Origin: Puffinus mauretanicus
Lineage: Eukaryota; Chordata; Aves; Procellariiformes; Procellariidae
Assembly: GCA_023333565.1 (NCBI GenBank)
Contig: JAJKFH010002370.1
Coordinates: 1-64,000, forward strand
Direction of reading: 5' to 3'
Length of the DNA stretch: 64,000 nucleotides
A model generated the notes under the pieces. It searched no databases and was not told the origin of the DNA. It was given only the letters and a program-made list of their open reading frames with translations. This document shows positions 11,001 through 26,000 of this stretch, in pieces. Both the position numbers and the translations under genes were made by a program. The first letter of the stretch is position 1. Every line of letters starts with the position of its first letter.

Positions 11001-14000
11001 CTGAGGGTTCACCACAGCCCAGGGCCTGCCTGCCCCCCAGTGCCGCAGAGGCCGGCTGCTGCCGGAGATGAAAAGGCCTGTTTGGCACCCGTTTGCAGGG
11101 ATGAAAGCAACAGCTTCCGTTGTCTGCTAACAGGCAGCCATCGTAAAGGTGAAATATGTCGAAATACGCAGATTAGATGGGCATCCCTCCACTGCTGCAA
11201 GAAGCCCTTCCTCCAGCGCCCTGCCGGCCCCCCTGGGCTGGGCCACGCCACCCGCCCGCACCCCGCCAGCGTCTTTGCTGTCATGGCGGCAGGAGGGGTT
11301 TGGGGGAGCCGAGCCACCGCCATGACCCGTTCCCTGGCGTGCCTGTGCCGCGCTGCAGAGCGGGCATCCTGGAGCGATGGCTCTGCTCCCCAGCAGCGCT
11401 CCCCTGGAAGGGCAGGAGAGGAGAGCGGCCCCCGACCCCCCACTATGCAGCCACCAGCCTCCACAGCCAGGAGCGGGGTACTTACCAAGTGGAAGTACTT
11501 TTCGGTGTCCAAATCCTTCACTGTGAAGCAGAAGAGAGAGAGACACAGCAGCTCAGTCAGGGGACCCAAACCAAAACCCGCCTCCGCAGACACCCTCCAC
11601 GTCAGGAGGCGTTTCGCTTTCCCCAAGAACCCCAACACCGAGCTGGTGTTCCCACCCCAAGCAACCTCAGTGTTTTTGTGTTTGTGGTGCTTATTGCCTT
11701 CTGGGGTGTGTGGCGAGTACCTCAGGAAGTACTTTGAGGACTTGAGGTCTCCCAAGGCGTGTTTTAAGAGGGACCCAAGAGGGTGCAAGAGCAGGATCAG
11801 CACAGGGGCACTCCTGCATCGTGATGCCCCGCGATGCCCTGTGATTGCCCGCAGCCCCGCGCGCCCTGGGCCGTCTCCCAGCCTCATCATCGGGGCAGCC
11901 GCAGCCCCGAGCAGCTCCTTGCTCCAGCAGGCGAAAGGACTCCCACTGCAGAGACAGGCTCGGTGCAGGCAGCCTGAAACTCCTTGTTCAATGTGAATTT
12001 TTGTCTCTCTTGGTCTGTTTTGACTCTCTGCTAAGCCTGCAACCTCGAAATATGCTGGTAAGAAACTGAACATGTGTAACTGGGAGGGAAAGGGCTTTTC
12101 CAATCAAGTGGTTTTAGATCCTTCTTTTTTTTCACTTTGTTAGCACAGATTGAATGCAAACCCCTAATGATGATGTGAGACAAAAGGTGCAAATACTCTA
12201 GCCTAAGGTCTGGGAAAGCACTCAGCACCCCAGCAACTGGAAAGAGCAGGATACTGGATAACACATTTTTAAAGCAAAACCACAAGCATGACACTTGCAT
12301 CTCCCGCAGTGTGCATATCAGCAATCTATGCTTCCCAGACCTTCTTCATTTCTCCTACAGAAGGAAAAGTGGGCACTTTTTTGCAAGTGACATAGACAAT
12401 CCTTAAAGCTAGAAGGGGTGTGGAAGCTGCCCACTCTCCAGGATCAGTCCCAGACTCAGGGATCTGTGACCTCTCCAGTGGCCACTGCAGCTTCAACCTG
12501 CTGCCCTTCCCCCCAGTCCGCTGGAGCTCCCCTGCCTGCGCCTGGTGGGCAGCATCTGCTGTAAAGGGGAAGGGGCAGCGCACAGCCCAGCAGCAGCCGT
12601 GCACGGATGGGCAGTGACAGTCAGAGCTGTTCAGCAGCACTGACATGGATGTCCTCGTGCCGAGGCCGTTACAATCCCCACTGCCTGCGGGCCAGCGTGC
12701 CTGCTCTGCCCATGCCCCGCAGAAGCCCTGCTCCCAGCTCCCCGCATCCCTTCTCCCCCCCGGGTGCTGGCTGCGGTTCAGGCAATGCCACCACACAGAT
12801 GGCACTCATTACGCTGCTAAGTGTCTCCACTCCGCCTGTCTGTCTCGCCATCGGTCCCACCTGGGATGGTTGCACTGCCACTTGCCTGCATGGCAGGACT
12901 CAGACCTTTGGTCCCCGCGGGGAGCACAGGCGCGTCGCTCAGCCATAGCAAGGGGGAGCCTCGCCAGAAGGAGGGAGGTACGTCTCCTGCAGCTCCACGG
13001 CTATCTCTGCCCCAAACATATGCCACAGCGTGGGTGAAGTGGGTTTGCAGGAGAGCAGTGGAGACCTTGCAGGACCTGGAGGGCTTCTTGAGTGTGCCCC
13101 GGGCTGCCAGCTGGCCAGCTTGCTCAGCGGTGGCGGTCCCAGACCGTGCTCAGTGTCTTCCCAGCACAAAGCTGGCCCGACCGATGCCCAGATCTGCCCA
13201 ACACGCCGCTACAAAAGGGTGCTCTACAAGTGCTGTTAACACCAGAGCCAGCCCTGCTGGCTAACACCACACGCCAACGTCCAGGCAAGGGGGCTGGCAG
13301 CTGGCTCTCAGCATCCCTGGCCGGAGATACCCCTCTAAAAACACAAGTGTTTCTGCCTGGTCACCAGCAACAGGGGAAGAGAGGTGAGGCATTACCTCTG
13401 CTCAGCGTGGTGTCCTTCTTGTCCGACAAACTCATAGCCAGTGACGCCCCTTCAGGGATCTGCGGAGGAAAGAAAGAGCAGACGTCGATGACGGGGGCCT
13501 TAATGGTGCCTCCTCACAGAGCCGAGGATAGCCCTGGGGAGATCCTGGGAGCTGGGGGATGCTGGTGCAATCGCGGCTCTGCCATGAACGTCCTCTGCAC
13601 CTGCCCTGCCCCTGCTCCCTGGCTTGGAAACTGGCAGTAACAGCACTGCCATACATGGAAAGGGTTTTTTAAATGCAAATGCAAGATAGTGAGGTTCTCA
13701 AATCTGACGGGAATCGGGCAAAATGTATCCAAGATACATTTTTTGGATGTTGACACCAGGTAATTCAAAGAGGAAAGAGTGTAACGCTGTGCAGGTGCTG
13801 TTTTGCCTTTGCCCAGAAAGGGAGAAGGAACCCCGCCGCAGCCTGGACCTGCAGGGCAGGTCCACTTCTCTGTGCCGCAGCTCCAGCTCTCGGTGCAGCA
13901 TGGCACCGTGCCAGCAGTGGGGCTCCGCGACATGGCTGTTACACAAATAATAATATTAATAAGTACTCAGCTCCGGTTTTGATTTTCCATGCACTGTTAC

Positions 14001-17000
14001 AGACCAGTGTGGATTATGCTCCCAGGCATACCAGGGAATATGGAAATCATATAAGAATTTCTGGTTTCATTTAATTTTAAAAGGAAAAACAGTCAAGAAA
14101 ACAATTTGATTTGCCACTTTTCCCCACACTTTTGGCCTCTGCTCCTCGATGGCATCCATAGCCCCTGCTCTGAGGGCAGGCAGCGACAATTGTGCCAGTG
14201 ATTTCAGCAGGAGCACGGATCAAGAGCAGAATGATACTAATCAGCCAAGCTGGTGGCCGTTGGGAATAGATGCTTTTTTTTCCTCCTCTTTCTGTTGTCA
14301 GTAATAACTTGTTTTGCATGAAGAGTGTTTAATTAGTTTCAGTGTGTTGCAATATTAACAAGCTTCTCGCCAGGGCAGATGTCTATTCCCCGGAAGCTCT
14401 CACGGAGCTATGGCAACCTCCCTGCTTGTTCCTGATAATCCTGCTTTTGGAGGGGGAACCGCAGCTCACCCCTGAGGCCAGGCAGGCTCCAAGGAAACAA
14501 AGCTTTCCTGCAGCGCCGTTAGGTTTACCTTGTAATGTGCTAATGTGTTGAGTTTCTTCCTGCCGTCCTCCACCACCGAGGTGTCATCAAGGTCCCGGAG
14601 GATGTAGCTGTCGGTGCTGGTGGCAAACCACTCTGAACACAGAGAAGGGAGAAGTGAGACACCAGCCCGAAGGAGGCACGTACATCGGGATCTGGGGCTC
14701 CAGGGACCAGCCACACAGCGCTCAGGGGCTGTGCAGCCCTGCTGCCTAGGCCTCCGGGGCTCTCTGAAACCAGAGCAGATGTTTAGCAATGGCCTCCAGG
14801 GTTAGCCCCTGAGTGGGGATTTCCAGACTAGAGCAGACCTGGATGGAGTTGGGAGAGGTGACAAAGGCTCTGCTCGGAAAGACAGGGAGGAGCACATCTC
14901 CCCTCTCCCCTCTCACCCCTGAGGGCCATGTGGGACCTGCTGTGTGGAGCACCAAGCAGATGAGATGCTGCGTGGCCTGCCTGTGGCCACTGAAGGTCAG
15001 TGGCGGTTCCCCGCAAGGCAGAGCTGGTCATGTATCTGTGACTGGGGGAGATGCCACGTGCACCAGCTGAGAGGAGTGGGGCCCCATCACTGCTCCAGCC
15101 CAGGGTGTTCTTCTACAGAGACTCCCTCTGGCACTGACTACGTTGAACTACGCTGGCAGCCTTGAGACCGCTGCCAGCCATGGTGTGTCTCCACGGCCCG
15201 CTGCGTGGCACGGGAGGCACCACAGACAGCATGGGTTTCTCTTGCCAGCATTGGGCTTGGATCCTTCTTAAATTTTGGCATAAAAAGTTGGCCACTAGGT
15301 AGACAAATGACAGATTTGAATCTATGGTAGGACAGGAGTCCATGCACTCAATTATAGCTGTTTATGGAGAGACATGTATTAACAAGGCATGTGCAGGTTC
15401 AGGGCTGTTTTAGTGGGTTAAGACTATAGGCTTTAAGTCCAAGCATCCCTCTGCTCAACTTGGGCTTTCCTAAAGCTTCTTTCCAGTTACATGGCTCCCT
15501 CCTGCCCCCCAGGATCTGGTCCCATCACTCATTCCTGAAGACCATCACTCATTCCTGAAGACCATCCTCAGGAAAAGGCTGCCTTGATGTCTGCCCTCTC
15601 GTCAGGGCTGCTTCACCCATTGCCCTCTGATAGACACCAAGAGCTACCGTGCAACATCAGATGCTTCATCTGGTTTTAAGGACTGGCTGGTCCAATGCAT
15701 CTGGTCCTTACCGAGGTCGACGTCTTCCACCCTTGGCCACTGGGAGTAGGGGACGTTCTTGCAGAAGGCCTCCAGAATCTTCTCCTTCACTTGGCTGAGT
15801 GTGTCCGTGTCCATGGCCCTGATGCTCAGGGAGTCCATCCCACAGCCTTGGAAGGAGACGTTGAGGTTCTGCGGGCAGAGGCTGGGTTAGAGGTGACCTG
15901 CCCAGCTCTGCTGGCTCCCAAGGACGCACGGAGGCTGCTGCGCCCGCACAGCTCTCGCTGGTGTGCTCTGGGCCCCGCGCTGCTGGAAATCAGGCTGAAC
16001 AAATGCAGTTATCTAGGCTTTACCACTAGTGAAGGGCACTGATTTATAGCCCTCGGAGGCTGAAGGCCCCTGTTTGTTGACGGAGCCAGGAGGACACAGG
16101 GAGCAACACTGTGACCTCCTTTCACGGCTGCCTTGCTAATGGGCCTTAGCCCTGACACGCAGAGACCACCTCGGGAGCGCGAGGAAAGGTCAGCCCCCGT
16201 AACCAGTCATGTCCTCAGCTTCTTGGCTCCGACCGTTGACAAATGGGACCGCCAAGGCTCATTGCTCAGCCTCTCCCTGACGCAATGGGCCGAGCTCCTT
16301 TGTTTAAACAAGCTTTAAGCACGCTGTAGGCTGGGTCTGCTGCAACACTGGAGTCCACCACCAGCGCCACCCAATAACCTGCTCCAGAACGTACTAAACA
16401 GGGGGACAAGCAGCTGCAAGGGGCTGCAGGAGGCCTAAAACACCAGCTCAAACCTCAGGGATGCCCAGATACTGCTACAGTTGCAGCAGAAAGCTGCAGG
16501 GCAATAAGAGTGACTCTTCCTATAAAAAACCCTCTCCTCTTTTGGGAGCTGCTGCCACACCAGTCAAGCGAGGAGGGGCAGAGTCCAGGTGCCTCCTTCT
16601 CTCGCAAGCTGTGCAGACCCAAATGCTACAAGTATGGCGTCTTCCTCCTGCCCAGGGGCTTTGCTCTGGGACAGCCTCAGCTCCGCCTCTGCTTGAGTCC
16701 TCCGCTCCTTGGTGTGCCTGAACCTGAGGGCAACACTGCGTCTTCATTTAGTGGTGGATGAAACCCCGAAGCCATCTCACTGCCTGGCTGGCAAGCCCAG
16801 GGCAGGAAGCTGCAGATGCCAGGAGCATTGCTTGTGCATAAGCACAGCTGCCTCTTAAACAGACACCTGGTACATGTAAGATTTACAGCTGGGATTTTCA
16901 CAGCCTAGGGGTTCCTTTGCAAACACTGCTTTTAAGCATCAGGATACAGATCAGCATCCTTGACTATGTGAACAATGTGAATGCACAGACGAAGTCCAAT

Positions 17001-20000
17001 TTTTTCCATAGCATTAAATGAAGATGTTTTTTCACATTGTATACTGTACAGGTGTTTTTTAAAGCAGAGGTTCAGTTACCAGCAATGTGGGGTATTGCCA
17101 GTGAGTTAGCACTAACCCTGCATTGCTCTCCTTCCTCCAACATACCCTGTTCACTTTTGTTTCTCTTCTTGCAAACAAATTAGGAAGCAGCCGCGCTTCC
17201 CCTGCTCAGACTTATGAAGTTACCATTTCTGCCGAGAAAGCTAATACTTTGCACCCTGCTGCTAACCCCTCTCATTCTGCGCTGTAAATTTACAGGTCAA
17301 TTGGTAACAGGAATCTGCAGAGGATGTGGAGCTTGAACTTGCTCTGAGTTACGGTGACGCACATCTGGGGTAACCCACTGACTTCAGTGAAGCTGCTCCA
17401 GATTTATGCCAGGTAATTGAAAGCAGGATTTGACCCAGGCTCTGGAAAGGCGTCTGCTGAATTCTGTGTCAGGCACTGAAGAGAACCAAGCTCTTCACAC
17501 GCACAGCTCTCGTCTGCCCTGTTCCCACAGGAGGCATTTTGCAGAATCGCTTTTCAAGACCACTCCTGTAACAGCCTGGGCAAAGCCCTCACCCCGGGAC
17601 TCAGGTTTGGAGCCAGCACCTTCCCACTGCTAATGAAGATGCTCTTTTGCCGGGAACGGTAAACCTATTGCTTTAACTCTCTGAATATGGCAGAACAAAT
17701 TTTCTTACCTCCCTCCACCCCTAATCTGAGGTACTTAAGTGATCCATCAAGGGACGGACATGAAAACAAACAGTCATTATGAGCCTTGTTCTGTAGTCAT
17801 GTGCTTAGACAGCAGCAAGGTGCCTGCGCAATGTATAATTTACATGGTTATCGCACCTGCATGGGTTCCAAATCAGCCGCTTGACAACCACCCCGCCAGG
17901 GTACGTGTCCGTCAGACCCCCGGGGTGTAGGTACTCACCCTTGGCTTTGCCTCGATGTTCTCCCTCAGGAGCCACTCCTCGTTGAGGGTGTACCTGGCTT
18001 TCCCCGTGATGGCATCGATGGACCCTTTGTTAATCTGCTGTTTGATCGCACATATCAACAGGAAGAAGGGCTCTCCGACTGTCTCCTGGGGGAAGGAAAG
18101 AAGACCAAGTAAGCAAATGGGACCTGGTGGCAGTAACTTCTTCCAGCGGTGTGGTGGGGACAGACTCTGAGTGGACACTGAAGGCAAGCAAAAACCCTGG
18201 TGTGCCTCTGCGTGCCGGGAAGGAGGACGGGTCCACGCCAGGCACTGCGAACCCCGGCGGGCGCTCAGTGCCATCACTCACCAGCATCTCTTTGAGGCTG
18301 CTCAAAAGTTTTCAGACTTGTGGCAATGTGACAGCGCAGATGGGAAAGGGGACGTAACAGCTGACAACAGCCACAGGCGATTTTCGGGGAAGGTGAACTG
18401 TGATTGTCAGCACCAACATACCCCATCCAGCTTCTACAGCAAGTACTGCAGGGCTGTGGATTGCCACCACAGGCTGTGCCAGCATTTGCTGTCTCACGGG
18501 CAGAGTGCTCAGGTACTGCTCAGAAGGTAGGGGCATATGTGTAGCCGTGCTGAGTGAGTACGTGCATGCACAATGCTCAGCCAAATACAAATGTGCATTA
18601 ATTTACATGTGAAATTACACTCAAACTTCAGGGAGAATCTGGCATACTCCAGTACAGAGATGTTTCTTATAATCTGACAGAGCACATACTGTACAATGTA
18701 CTCCACTCAGCAGGACAAGGATAGGGCTGATGTGCACAAAAATCCAGGTCTACAGAGATATTTGAGCGCCCAGCTTTCTCATGAAGGTACCAGCTGAACC
18801 CCTCTTTGCACTGCCTGGTTTGCCATTGAAATCCGTGGGAGTGAGGCCACTGCGTGTGCCTGTGGCTCTGGAACTAGCATTCATACTTCTCATACCACAG
18901 CAGAGCCCTGATCACAGCAAAACAGAAAGGATCAGGGTCAACAAGCTGTTCCCATGCAACAGCAAGCAAACACACCATTTAATTCCTTACATTCAACAAA
19001 CTTCGTCTTACAGGAGAGAGGTGAATTGTGACACTGCTGCAATGAAAATAAAAAACATAACAGGAACCTGCTATTTGTGATGTGGTTCAGCTACATGGTT
19101 TAATGCCAGATTTCTGATCCACTTCTGTCTGCTACGCTGATGGGCAAGGAAAACATAAGCTATTTTCTTAAGAAACTTTTCAGTACTGGAGTACATCCCA
19201 TTCTCCCTAATGTTCATGGGCAATTTCCTTCCAACGAAGCAAGTGCAAATTATTGCACATTTATGTACTTTCTGAGCATCACACACACCCCACACAAACA
19301 TTCCTGCCATCTGAAATCCTACTCAAGACAACAGATATCAAATGGTTTCGATATTTCTCAGTTAGGAGCTGCTAAATTCTGTTCAATCTGCTTCTTAATT
19401 AAGACTTGGTGATTCTTTTATTCTAATTGCCTTATAATTGCTAAAGCAATTAGTTTGATGTCAATTTTGATTCGGCTGCATTCAGCGCAGTTGACGATAA
19501 GATACTACAGCAGGGCTGTAGGTGGGCACGCACCATCTGTGGCAATGGTGCACCCGCTTTATTTTCCAAGGGCAACTTTTTTTATCAACAGGGAAGCTCC
19601 TTGGGCCTTCTGCTGGGGTTTAATGACTTCCTGCAATGCTCCTTCTGAGCACACAGCATAAAATGGGCTCAGCAGCAGAGCTGCTGGTGCTGGAAATGGA
19701 GGAAGGCACGGCTTCCAGAAAGCAGAGAAAGACGTGAAGTTGTGGGGATGCAGAGAAGTTGACATTCGTGAACAGAGTGGAGAAAGTGTCAGAAGACATA
19801 CGGAAGCGTTAGTTTCTGAGACAACAGCAGGAGTATGAGGTAAGAGGCAAGGGGATGACACTGACGCCGAGACGCCCCCAGGTGCAGTACCTGCTTTCCC
19901 CATAAAGTGACGTGAACTGTGGAGCACTGCCAACCTGACCCTACGCAAGTGCTGACAAATCCTGATGATGGCCCTGCTACGAACAGGAACTCTGTTTATG

Positions 20001-23000
20001 TCGCATGTGCGTGAGCACACAGCGGGGACGAACCCAAGGCTAAATTCATCACTGGGTTTTGGAGCCTGCCCTGTCCCCCCCGTGGGAAGCTCTGGCCCGG
20101 GCCGTGGCTCTGGCCACAGAGAGACGTGAGGGAGCTGCCAATGGCTACGCGGCTGCCTCCAAAAACATAAAAAAAAGTGCGAGTCCTGCTGATACAGGAG
20201 CTCTTTATGGCTTGAAACCAGCACAGGCTGCACGGGTCAGGGCTGACCGTGTGGCACCTTCCCGCACATGTAACGCTGCACTGGAAGGGGCAGCCTGGGA
20301 AGCGGAGGAGCGGGCGTTTCGGATCTGCTGCAGCATGCATGAGCAACATCAGCCCAAGGACTGGCCGCACGGGAAATAACGACAGTGCTCCGCAGGCGAG
20401 ATACTATTTCTGTTTGGCTTTTTGGCTTTCAGGCTCAGGAACTGTGGGATGTTATGGAAATCTGCAAAAGTGCTAATCAGACAGCAAATTTCAAAGAAGG
20501 GAAAGAAGGGCTGGCACGCAGGGACTGGAGATAAAATGGCAAACTTGGAAACCTCAAGCATTGTTCGGAAAACTCATCTGGAAACGAATCAAAACTGTCT
20601 TTGGACTTGGCTAGTTGGGAGAAAGGAAGTTTAACTAGAAGAGATCAGTGCTGATTCAGGACAAAAAAATACTTAAAAAAACAGTCTGGGGCCTTTTTTC
20701 CTCCTATTGTGAATGTATTTTAATGAGACTTCATTTTCATTTTTGACTGAACTGTTATGGACTCTTAAAGCTACCCAGGGCACTGAAATAACTTTGCAGT
20801 AATGGAAAGCACAGTTCAGGCTGGCATTATTTGAACTGTTTCACGCACGATGAGCGTGGGAGGGCTTGGTTTTTATATGCTTGGGAAAAAAAAAGGGTTT
20901 AGAGCACAGACTGGATTCACATGTTGCTGCCCTATTAACAGGCTGACAAGTCATTAGAGATGTCCTCCCAGGAACACGTTACAGCCATTTCCAAAATGTC
21001 TTGGTGAGGCTGGGGTGGGAAAAGCACAGAAAACAGCTGCTTATCCCAAGTGCCTGCTAATTTTGGGATTATTATCTATTTGCATTCTGTGAAGAACCAA
21101 ACCTCAGCTCCATCCCACATGCAAAACTTCAGGAAACTTGGACCCAGGCCTAAAAGCTGAATTCCAGGACCTTAATTTTCCTTTACCTCCCGGTCCCCTG
21201 ATCCTGTTAGGAGCCAGGCACAATGGTACCATGGTATCTCATGGGGAAGGCTTTTTGCCCAGCATTTTCCACCAAAGCTGTAGCAGAAAGTATATACATG
21301 GACCATTTTATCTACAATTCTCACCCAGTTCTGCAGAAACATAGGTCTGCATCAATCGTGCAAATGCTGCAAGTTTCCTCTGAATCCAGTCCCAAGCAGC
21401 AAGCCTCCTGCTAGCTCTTCATCATACCTCCTGCACGCACTGAGCCAAACCTACCCCTGTCAGCGTGGTGATTCCATTGCCTTCAGGTGCCCTCCACATG
21501 TTCAGACCACAAGTGACTGTGGCCTGCAACTCCTTCCCAGTTGAAGACAGCTCCTTCAAATCATTTTCCCCCAAAACACAAATGGACGGACTGTTAGGCA
21601 GAGCATTAATACGAAACAAATGTTTTGAGCATGTAGCGTTGACTTACAAGGGAAAATACAAGCACTTGGAATTTTTCCACTGCACAACGGCAGGGACCTT
21701 TGCAGCAGCTGTTTCAAATAGACGTTGTGATTAATGGGGATAATTCAGGAATGAAAACCAGACCCATCGTCACACGTCTGACAGACCAGTGCTACAGGCA
21801 GGCGGGCAGCCTTTTTTTTTAACCAAGAAATGCCTCTCTGAAGGCAACAGAGTTTGATCCAGAGGAACGCAAGGCACATGGGAGGCGTTTGAATATCGCT
21901 AGTATTTAAATCACAGCCCTGAGCTGAAACCAGCCCGCGTGTAAGGAGGTGCCGTCTGTCTGACTGCAGTGGCTCCGTGCTCATTTGCGCGGCAGGGAAG
22001 GTCCCGGCTCTGCCGATCTGGACCGAGACCCCCTGTCCCTTTGCACAGCTGAGCTCATGTCCACCTGGGACAGCCAAAGGGCCTCTCTGGACACTTTTGT
22101 CTGATCAATTCTCTTCCTTCTCCGTATTTCAGCAGGCAGCATGGTTTCTCCTCTGATCAGGTCCCCCATCGTCACTGTGGAGCACATGTGATGTGAAATT
22201 CTCTTGGAAATCAACTCTTTATTGCACTCTAGTATGGAAACCGTTTGCTTTTCAGAAATGGAAAACAGTCTGCGGTAGAAAGTGCCGCAGTAGTCTTCAC
22301 TGCGTGGCTTCAGGCTGAACACATGAAGCAAGGAGGGGACTGTAAACCCAGCATGCAACATTAGCCCCTGCTGAGGACCCATCCACAGGTGGATGGAAAT
22401 GCAGGTTCAGCTGGCGGCCCATCAGCTCTGCAAAGAGCAGACCCGCTCCTGTCCGTACCCTGTCCTTCCTCCTCCCTCCGCGGGGCGGGCCAGGGCTGCA
22501 CGGCACAGGAAAGCCAGCTCACAGCTCGCACCAGCATCGCCCGCACCGCCCCAGCCGCAGGACGGCCACCGGCCCTGCCACAGGCCCTGGACAAGCCTGC
22601 AGATCTCCCTTCCAACCCAAGCGCCCCAGGGAAGGGTGGCGTGCCGGCACTCCGGAGCTCCTCGCCATTAATTAGCTATGTAACATGCTCAAGTCTTCAG
22701 GCCCACGTGATAAGACTCGACTTTCTTTCCTCTTTTTTTTTCCCCTGAGAAAGCCTTCTTGCACAATGTCCATTTTTAGCACAAACTGGAGTTGGATCAG
22801 ATGCCTCACATGTGGTCTCCACTCTCCAAAAGGAGAGATCAGCACTTTTTTTTTTCCAATGGTTTAACTACAGGCACAAAAACGGGAGATTAAAAAAAAA
22901 TTCACTAATTCACTCTTTTCTGCTCTTACAGGCTGGATAGTCGTGCTGCATCGGCACAGCCACCCTCATTCGCTCCTGTAACTTTTCTTTCATTATACTG

Positions 23001-26000
23001 GCTAATTATGTAAGCTAAAACGAAAGATTATGAACTACAAAACCACAGGCTTTAGGACAAAAAGTGATCATCAGCTGGGATCAGAAGACATTACAATATG
23101 TATGAGAACAATACAGTATTGCTTCTGTGGCTATAGCAAACACTTCGGGAAAAGAGATTTTTCAAAGGCTTTTTCAAGGCTCTCCCCTGTGGGTATAATG
23201 GGGTGTCCTCCAATTAACTGCCGTGGAATCAATTAAGTTATTGCTCAATTCTTCTGGGAAATTCCAACCAGAACTGGCAAACATTGGAGATAAAGCACTG
23301 AACAGATGGACTGCTGATATGCTCTGAGACGCCAAATATGTTCCTTTTCGTTACCATCGGAAGACAGTCAGGCTTCTGGGACAGACATCCCACTTCTCCT
23401 GCTAAATCTGTCTGGCCAGTGTGGAACCACGAGGCTTCTTCCCGCGCAAGAAGCCCCACATACCAACGGGCACCAACACGGAGCAGCCCCTGCCCCGGCG
23501 CCACCATCCCTCCCAACAGCCGGGGCTCTCGCGCTCAAGACAGACAATGCTGAACTGGCGGGCGACCATCAGTACGGCTGCGTGAGCTGGTCAGAGAAAA
23601 CAACAAATAACTGGAATGGTTTCCAAAACCTCAAGCTATTCTGGTTATTTTTTCAACTCCCCCACAGCTCTCTTCTCAGGCATGGTGAAAAACGTTAGTT
23701 CGTGCTCTGGCCTTAGGAAAGGCCTGCCGTGAAGTCTGATCTCACCAAATCCCCAGGCAGAAGTGGAGAAGCAACTGAACTTAAGGTTGCTTTTCCATAC
23801 TTGAACCTTTCAATACTCTGGAGTTTGTCAACCATTAGTGACCGTTCAAGTGGCAATGCTGGCAGGTATTTAGGTCCTCAGCTGTCCCACACATCCCTCA
23901 TTACCGCTGCACGCGGTGCTGAACTCACACCCACAACAGCAGTGATCTGATTCTCTTACTCTGAGATAGCTGTACATGCAGATGGACATCCAGTTGGTGA
24001 GCATCTTCTCCACCACGATTCCGTTCTCCTCAGCATCAGCTTGGGATTTTTGGAAGCGGAAGCATCTATTAGATCCACCAAGAGGTCCTTCATGATGCTG
24101 GTGTAATACTCCAGTTTCCCATGCAACGCAATAGTAAGCAAGGAGGCCAGGTTACATCTGAAACACAGAATTGCATATAACTCAAGCACCAATCCAACAA
24201 GACTAAACTGCCAGCTGGCATAAAAAAACCCCAAAGCACAAAGGCAGTATTTCAGACAATTTTCATGAGCCTTCTCAATGGTGTTAAAACTTCAAACCCT
24301 CTTTCAGAGCTGCAGAAACCTTGGGTCAGCTCACACCTTCTAACTGGTAAACCGAGTGTTCAGGGATACAAACACTCATAAGTGAGTGAACTCATACCTT
24401 TTGGTGCTCTTCAGGATAACAGAGGTTTATGGCCATCCATTTCTAATAGAAAAGTGGGAGGCAAGTGTAACTCAACCTTCAACTGAAATGCACGGCTCCA
24501 CACATGGGCTGGATTGCTTACAGGTTAGAATAAATCAGTCTCCTCCAGCTGCCAGGTCTTTGGTTTTGACGCTCATACCTGTCTCTAACAGCAAAGTCCT
24601 TCTGTTGCTCGAGAGCATGGACAAACACGATGAGAAAGTGCTTGTTGTTGAGTAAGGTAGAGAACAGTGAGATTCCTTCTTCCATATTGGGTCTGCAGTT
24701 TTCAGGGATCTAAAGAAAAAATTTAGAAAGCAGAGTGAGAAAAACCCTGCTTGTTGTTCTCCTACAGCTTTTATCCTTCCTGACTGCAAGGATGTCCCTG
24801 CTGAACGTGGAGGTACTGAGCTGAAGACCCCTTACTCCCTCTGCTTGACACAAGTCAGCAGCATGCTTTCCTGGCGAGGGCACGACTGCGTCCGGGGCTA
24901 TATCAGAAGCAGCTCGGCCAGCGGGGCAGTGGCAGTGGTCATTCCTTTCTGTTCACCACTTGTGAGGCCACCTGGAGTACTGTGGCCAGTTTTGGGCTCC
25001 CCACGATGAGATGGACGTTGGCAAACTGGAGCAAGTGCAGCTGAAGGCTGCCAAAACAATTAGTGGGCATACGAGGAAAGGTAGAGAGGGCTGGGTTTGG
25101 CCAGCCTTAAGAAGATGTGGCAAGGGAGATCTTACTGCAGTCTTCAGCTGCCCTGTGGGAGGGCACAGAAGACAGAGCCAGGCTCTTCTCTGCTGGCACA
25201 GTGCTAGGATGACAGGCAAGGGACACCAGCTGGAGCATGGGACACTGATTAAATACAAGGAAGGAAGTTTTCACCTTTAAGGTGGTCGGACACTGGAACG
25301 GCACCCTGAGAGGCTGTAGGTTTACCACCCTTGAAGATGGAAACAGCTGTACAAGGCCCTCAGCAACCCCATCTAGTTGGAGCTGCTTTAAGCAGATCTC
25401 CCTTCCAACCTAAGCGACTCTCTGATTCTTCAATTCCTACTTCTTGTCCACATGAAACCAAGCTCTGGGTCAACAACAGCTTTTACCAAGTCCCTGCTTG
25501 GGAATAATCTCATTTATGATGAACTGCATATGGGACTGAAGTAACACACAATATGATACACCCAGGAAGAAAAGCCCACAGCAGAGGTGGGGAGGATCTC
25601 AGGACAGAGGTCCTTCATGTGAGAGCAGATCCACACATCTGCCTTCTCCAATCAGCCAAAGCTGATCCAATTCTGGTATGTGTTAATCGTTTTGAGTGAT
25701 CAAGCATCCCCCAGGCACCACAAGAAAACGCATGGCATTGTCAACACACCCGAGTATGGTTAGCAGCCACTCAAGAGCATTTTTTTTGTTAGTAGGTTAC
25801 TCACTTTCCATTCCCCCACCAGGAGCGGATGAGTTTCCTGGACCTGGGAGCCCACCTGGGAGCTGAGCTGCTGGGACGGCAGGATGTAGCACTCCTCGTA
25901 GAGTGAGGAACACTGCAACCAAGCACAGCGTTAGGGGAGGGCGGCTGCACCCAGCCAGGGACCTCCTCGTTTGCCGTGCACCGCAAGGGAACAAGACGGA

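Noticed and set aside
10899..11996. 365-codon open frame on the plus strand
   Set aside because: Antisense to PLXND1 exon E29 and intron in GC-rich DNA. The translation is rich in Pro, Arg, Ala and Ser with no recognisable domain, and an equally long frame exists on the other strand.
22597..22625. Possible second CR1 tail (CCCTTCCAACCCAAGC)
   Set aside because: Only about 20 bases resemble CR1, with no further landmarks upstream or downstream.
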